Source: Gammaproteobacteria bacterium (GTDB lineage Bacteria > Pseudomonadota > Gammaproteobacteria > HTCC5015). From it: a stretch of DNA of 19,185 nucleotides. This document shows positions 16,154 through 19,185 of this stretch, piece after piece. Each line of letters starts with the position of its first letter. The first letter of the stretch is position 1. The notes under the pieces were generated by a model. It saw only the letters and a program-made list of their open reading frames with translations. It made no database searches and was not told the DNA's origin. Both the position numbers and the translations under genes were made by a program. The stretch spans positions 1 to 19,185 of the forward strand of contig JANQRI010000017.1 in NCBI GenBank assembly GCA_028284675.1. The letters run 5' to 3'.

Positions 16154-17099
16154 AGCGTGGTTCGGTCTGCATCGTGCGGTGAATGGAATCGACTGCCTGA
16201 TTGATTACATCGCGGTTCACTGTCGTTGCCCGGACAAGGCCGTCAGCACCTTTGATGCGCCCATTGTGCACCGCTGAGACGACAGGCTCACCGTTTGCAT
16301 TCAGCGTGAAGTAGGCGCTGCCGCTTAAACCTTTGGATGTGGTGGCATTCTCTATCGCGATAACAGAAACAGCATTTGGATATTGTTGCTGTGTTTGATC
16401 TTTCGCGAGTCTGTTTTTTACTTCGTCCAGTGAGGTATTGGCCTTAGGGTCGACGGAAAGAATACCGGCATCGTAATCCGGGTCATCTTTTAGTGAGCGT
16501 TGAACGCCTGTACTGACCACTTTGTTTTTGACAAAAACCGCGTCGTTTGCAGCGACACTTTTATTCGGATAGCCGCCTACAACCAGCTCCTGTCCGGGTG
16601 CCAAAGGTTCCGACGCCACTTTCGCAATATGCGCGTCAGGAATTTGTTTTTCCGTTGCCGGAACCGTAAACGCTATAATTGCAAGGTCTTCATCGGTTTT
16701 TGGAAATACCCGGCCCTCAAAAGAGCGTCCATCAGGTAATGCAACCAGAAGCTTTTCCAAATACTTGGGTTTTGCAACCGCCCCGCCGGACCTTATATTA
16801 GCTGCATGCGCAACTGACAGTGCAAAATAAGTGTAGCTGCCGTCGTTATTCGGTCTTTTATCAATCAGCGTCGCACTGCTGTCATGTTCCGCGATGTCTG
16901 GAAAAGGCGCGAGACGCAAAGTAGCGTCTTCTGCCGTTGATACAATCGAGTCGACACCCGTATTGTCGATATGAGGGACTGCTTCCTGGGCAAGTTTTTC
17001 AGTAAACTCTGTCTCCCGAAGTGATGCAGGCACAATACCCGGCCCCGAGGATACGGGCTGAGAGTTGATATCGGGGTTTATATGGACAGGATCGCTCAT
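16152..17099 (-). CDS. Trypsin-like (PA clan) serine protease without a signal peptide
   Basis: This 315-residue protein appears to be a chymotrypsin-fold serine protease. The apparent triad is H98 in LSVAHAAN, D138 in DEDLAIIAF and S259 in SKGLSGSAYF, in the usual order and spacing; GLSGS replaces the common GDSGG. The first 60 residues are Pro/Ser/acid-rich without a hydrophobic core. No signal peptide or transmembrane segment is seen, so it may act in the cytoplasm or leave the cell by a non-Sec route. No PDZ domain follows, so it is not DegP/HtrA-like. It diverges from an RHS-repeat gene across a 338-bp region. A processing or effector link to that neighbour is a hypothesis only. Confidence 0.8.
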   Translation of the reverse strand: MSDPVHINPDINSQPVSSGPGIVPASLRETEFTEKLAQEAVPHIDNTGVDSIVSTAEDATLRLAPFPDIAEHDSSATLIDKRPNNDGSYTYFALSVAHAANIRSGGAVAKPKYLEKLLVALPDGRSFEGRVFPKTDEDLAIIAFTVPATEKQIPDAHIAKVASEPLAPGQELVVGGYPNKSVAANDAVFVKNKVVSTGVQRSLKDDPDYDAGILSVDPKANTSLDEVKNRLAKDQTQQQYPNAVSVIAIENATTSKGLSGSAYFTLNANGEPVVSAVHNGRIKGADGLVRATTVNRDVINQAVDSIHRTMQTEPR

Positions 17100-17135
17100 A
17101 ATCGAGGCTCTTGTAGCTGGCTAAAGTGTTTTGCA

Positions 17136-17148
17136 ATAGTATTACTAT
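17136..17148. promoter_or_regulatory. 13-bp palindrome ATAGTA-N-TACTAT (operator candidate)
   Basis: This perfect 6-bp arm palindrome with a single central base lies 37 nt upstream of the protease start codon, where a -10/+1 region would be expected. It is framed by the 6-bp inverted repeat TGGCTA/TAGCCA at 17118-17123 and 17148-17153. It is a plausible repressor site for the protease gene. Confidence 0.35.
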
Positions 17149-17322
17149 AGCCAAAATTTCACTGGAAAAAAATCGAGCAAAAGCAGTATAAAACTTTTGG
17201 TGGATTCAGTACCTAAGGCGCTGGATATGACATTTCCATGACAAAACGTCAGTGTGCCCACAACATGTGTTGTTATGGACGTTACCTAAAGTGATAATGC
17301 AAGAAAAAGTGGGTTAACCGTA

Positions 17323-17351
17323 TTGACACGAATTAGATGATCGATTAACGT
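17323..17351 (+). promoter_or_regulatory. Candidate sigma70 promoter for the RHS gene
   Basis: A perfect -35 hexamer TTGACA (17323-17328) is followed after 17 nt by TAACGT (17346-17351), a half-matching -10 hexamer. Transcription would start near 17358, giving a leader of about 80 nt. Confidence 0.4.
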
Positions 17352-17360
17352 TGCCTGTAA

Positions 17361-17389
17361 GTGCCAAAACAAAAACAAAAGGGCGGCAC
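17361..17389 (+). other. Stem-loop with an A-rich loop in the RHS leader
   Basis: GTGCC (17361-17365) can pair with GGCAC (17385-17389) around a 19-nt loop rich in AAAAC repeats. It would lie at the 5' end of the transcript predicted from the TTGACA promoter and could protect that end or bind a regulator. No T run follows, so it is not a terminator. Confidence 0.3.
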
Positions 17390-17414
17390 GATTAAATTAA
17401 AAACATTCTTTTGA

Positions 17415-17431
17415 CTCCCTCAGTTGAGGAG
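17415..17431 (+). promoter_or_regulatory. RHS Shine-Dalgarno GAGGAG within a hairpin
   Basis: GAGGAG (17426-17431) lies 6 nt before the ATG at 17438, an ideal Shine-Dalgarno position, and decides that start over the in-frame ATG at 17474. The preceding CTCCCTC (17415-17421) can pair with it: six base pairs, one bulged C and an AGTT loop. The ribosome-binding site may therefore be hidden in the folded mRNA. Confidence 0.55.
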
Positions 17432-17437
17432 CGGCTG

Positions 17438-19185
17438 ATGCGTCCAGGTTATTGTGCGCCCACAGTGTTGATAATGAATTTATTGAAACCCTTTTGGTTG
17501 TTATTTTGGTTTGTGTGTTCGGGTTCATTATTGGCCGAGCCGTTTTACTGGCACGGTGCGGTGTATGGGCCTTCAGGTTCAGAGTCGATGGAGAGCGGCT
17601 CGCCGCGTTCGATCTGTGATCAGCATGTATCAAATCTCAATGCGTTTTGGTTTGATCACGGCAATCCGGACGGGCATTACTGGGCGGTGGGTGCGTTTGC
17701 ACACGGCAGCAATCCGCAGGCGGTTCGCCAGTTCGCCTGCCGAGCGGATTTGATCAATGGCGTTTCAGGATCGGTGATCACGTTTAACAGCACCACGATC
17801 GGTTTACGCGGTGACGGTTGTCCTTCAGGTGCGGCGATGTTCGGGAGTGAATGCGCAATGCCCGATCCGGGGGTCTGTGAAGGCGGTGCGCATCGCGGTA
17901 ATCCGATCAATGTCGGCAGCGGGAATAAGTTTGAGCGTGAATCCGATTATGCCGGTGTTGAAGGGTTGGTGTTCGAACGCTTTTATAACAGCCGCTCGCA
18001 CCGGTATACCGATGCGTGGTCGATGCGCTTGGGCGCGCGCGAATCAGTCGAGACGTTATTGGATCACAGCGGTCGGTTGGGTGCGCATTGGCGCCATGCG
18101 TTTTCGCGGGTATTGCTCAAAAGCGGTCCACGCTCAGCGGAGCGGTATATCAATGAGACCTTCACTCCGGTGTATGATTGCCAAAGCTGTCATGGCTTGG
18201 GATTACCCGCGGCGGATAATGTGGATCTGCGTGCAGAAGTGTATCTGCTACGCCCGGACGGACGTCACCGGGTGTTTCAGGAACAAGCCGACGGTGTATG
18301 GGTCGGTCAGGATAGTGCCCCGGGGAGATTAACCGAAGCGCTTGATGCGCAGGGTGATACTGTTAGTTGGCAGTATTTAAATCGCAACCATGAAACCGAA
18401 ATCTATAATGCCCAAGGCCGGTTATTATTCATTGAACTGCCTTCCGGCCAGACTCTGCAGCTGAGCTATGATGCTGTCACAGAACGGCTTTTAACCGTGA
18501 CCGATGCCGGCGGTCGTACACTGACCTTCCATTACGACAGTGCTGGCCGGATCGATGCACTCCACGATCCGGCCGGTGGTGTGTTTGAATACACTTACGA
18601 TACCCAGGGCAATTTGATTGAAGTCACCTACCCGGATCACACCACACGACGTTATCGCTATGAAGCCCCGCAACTGCCCAGTGCACTGACTGCGATTGAT
18701 GATGAGACCGGCGCAGAATATGCACGCTTTGCGTATGAGCTATTTATCAGCGGCCCCAGCCCGGAAGAAAACATAGGCCGGGCGGTGCTGAGCGAACATG
18801 CCGGCGGCGCGGAGCGGATCACAGTGGATTACACCGCCGACGGTGCCATTGTAACGGAGACGATCGATGCGAGCCGTAATGTGTTTGCAGTCAGCGACTA
18901 TGGTTTTGAAAAACATAACACCGGTTACAAACCGGCGAGTATAGAAGGCGATGCGTGCACCGATTGCGGTAATGTAGCGCACAACGAATACGATGAAGCA
19001 GGCCGAATCATCTTACGCACCGATCCGAATGGACATCAAACCGAGTATGACTATAACGACCGGGATTTAGAAGTTCGCCGCACCGAAGCATTCAATACCC
19101 CTCAGGCGAGAACCATAACTACAGATTGGCATCCGATGTATCGCCTGCCGATTCAAATCACCGAGCCGCGCAAGATCACCGAATA
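17438..19185 (+). CDS. Exported RHS-repeat protein, N-terminal part (runs off window)
   Basis: The frame is open from 17438 to the window edge (582 codons, no stop), so the C-terminus is missing. An N-terminal signal sequence has its hydrophobic core at about residues 19-32, ending LLA before EPFYWHG. Residues 155-171 (NPINVGSGNKFERESDY) plus VFERFYNS form the DUF6531-type region that precedes RHS repeats. YD-type repeats follow from about residue 310, for example YNAQGRL, YDSAGRI, YDTQGNL, YDEAGRI and YDYNDRD. RHS proteins make a beta-cocoon shell that often carries a C-terminal toxin. Two cysteine motifs stand out: CQSCH (248-252) and CTDC (507-510). Any toxin and immunity gene would lie to the right of the window. 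Confidence 0.88.
   Translation, partial: MRPGYCAPTVLIMNLLKPFWLLFWFVCSGSLLAEPFYWHGAVYGPSGSESMESGSPRSICDQHVSNLNAFWFDHGNPDGHYWAVGAFAHGSNPQAVRQFACRADLINGVSGSVITFNSTTIGLRGDGCPSGAAMFGSECAMPDPGVCEGGAHRGNPINVGSGNKFERESDYAGVEGLVFERFYNSRSHRYTDAWSMRLGARESVETLLDHSGRLGAHWRHAFSRVLLKSGPRSAERYINETFTPVYDCQSCHGLGLPAADNVDLRAEVYLLRPDGRHRVFQEQADGVWVGQDSAPGRLTEALDAQGDTVSWQYLNRNHETEIYNAQGRLLFIELPSGQTLQLSYDAVTERLLTVTDAGGRTLTFHYDSAGRIDALHDPAGGVFEYTYDTQGNLIEVTYPDHTTRRYRYEAPQLPSALTAIDDETGAEYARFAYELFISGPSPEENIGRAVLSEHAGGAERITVDYTADGAIVTETIDASRNVFAVSDYGFEKHNTGYKPASIEGDACTDCGNVAHNEYDEAGRIILRTDPNGHQTEYDYNDRDLEVRRTEAFNTPQARTITTDWHPMYRLPIQITEPRKITE

Larger units (their letters stand above)
17100..17437. other. Divergent intergenic region between protease and RHS genes
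   Basis: No gene is seen in these 338 bases. On the protease side are the 13-bp palindrome ATAGTA-T-TACTAT (17136-17148) and a longer-spaced pair TGGCTA (17118-17123)/TAGCCA (17148-17153). In the middle is ACAACA-TG-TGTTGT (17260-17273). On the RHS side are a TTGACA promoter candidate, a stem-loop with an A-rich loop (17361-17389) and a hairpin over the RHS Shine-Dalgarno. The region is A/T-rich compared with its flanks, as expected for regulatory DNA. Confidence 0.6.

Noticed and set aside
17507..17530. Lipoprotein lipobox in the RHS signal peptide (cysteine at residue 27)
   Set aside because: The residues before the cysteine (WFV) do not fit the lipobox, and the cysteine lies inside the hydrophobic core before a better cleavage site after LLA.
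17511..18332. Two shorter plus-strand open frames in the RHS region (17511-17753 and 17811-18332)
   Set aside because: They are out of frame with the continuous RHS frame from 17438, which has a signal peptide, DUF6531-like motif and YD repeats.

Overview
The window looks like chromosome from a gammaproteobacterium in or near Pseudomonadales/Oceanospirillales. The strongest sign is the block argH <-> algZ-algR-hemC-hemD-hemX-hemY, whose order and orientation match the Pseudomonas locus. Base composition is moderate. Most of the window is conserved housekeeping DNA. The unusual material is at the two ends.

Layout. (1) Positions 1-285 hold no convincing gene but are dense in structure: a 20-bp inverted repeat (13-32/114-133) enclosing smaller hairpins and an intrinsic terminator, two copies of the dyad TGGTTATTCCA, and a short motif that recurs near argH. 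(2) From 286 to 7128, on the plus strand, lie a membrane-anchored GIDE-like/EF-hand protein, oligopeptidase A (prlC), an SH3/coiled-coil membrane protein (TIGR04211/YgiM type), exonuclease III (xthA), UbiD decarboxylase and an orphan ParA-type ATPase. The prlC-SH3-xthA-ubiD genes are closely packed and could form one transcript. (3) From 14147 back to 7129, on the minus strand, lie algZ, algR, hemC, hemD, hemX, hemY and a YeeZ-like NAD(P)-dependent epimerase-fold protein. The algZ-algR, algR-hemC and hemC-hemD pairs overlap, so translation is probably coupled. The cluster joins a LytTR two-component system to two enzymes of uroporphyrinogen III synthesis and the two membrane proteins HemX and HemY. 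(4) From 14148 to 16120, on the plus strand, argH has an extended -10 promoter and is followed by a small DoxX-like membrane protein. (5) From 16152 to the right edge, a trypsin-like serine protease without a signal peptide (minus strand) diverges from a large exported RHS-repeat protein (plus strand) that runs off the window. Their shared 338-bp intergenic region contains several dyads and a hairpin that may hide the RHS ribosome-binding site.

The best candidates for something undescribed are the attenuator-like structured element at 13-133 and the divergent protease/RHS pair. No rRNA, tRNA, CRISPR array or insertion sequence was recognised. All assignments come from reading the sequence; no searches were run.
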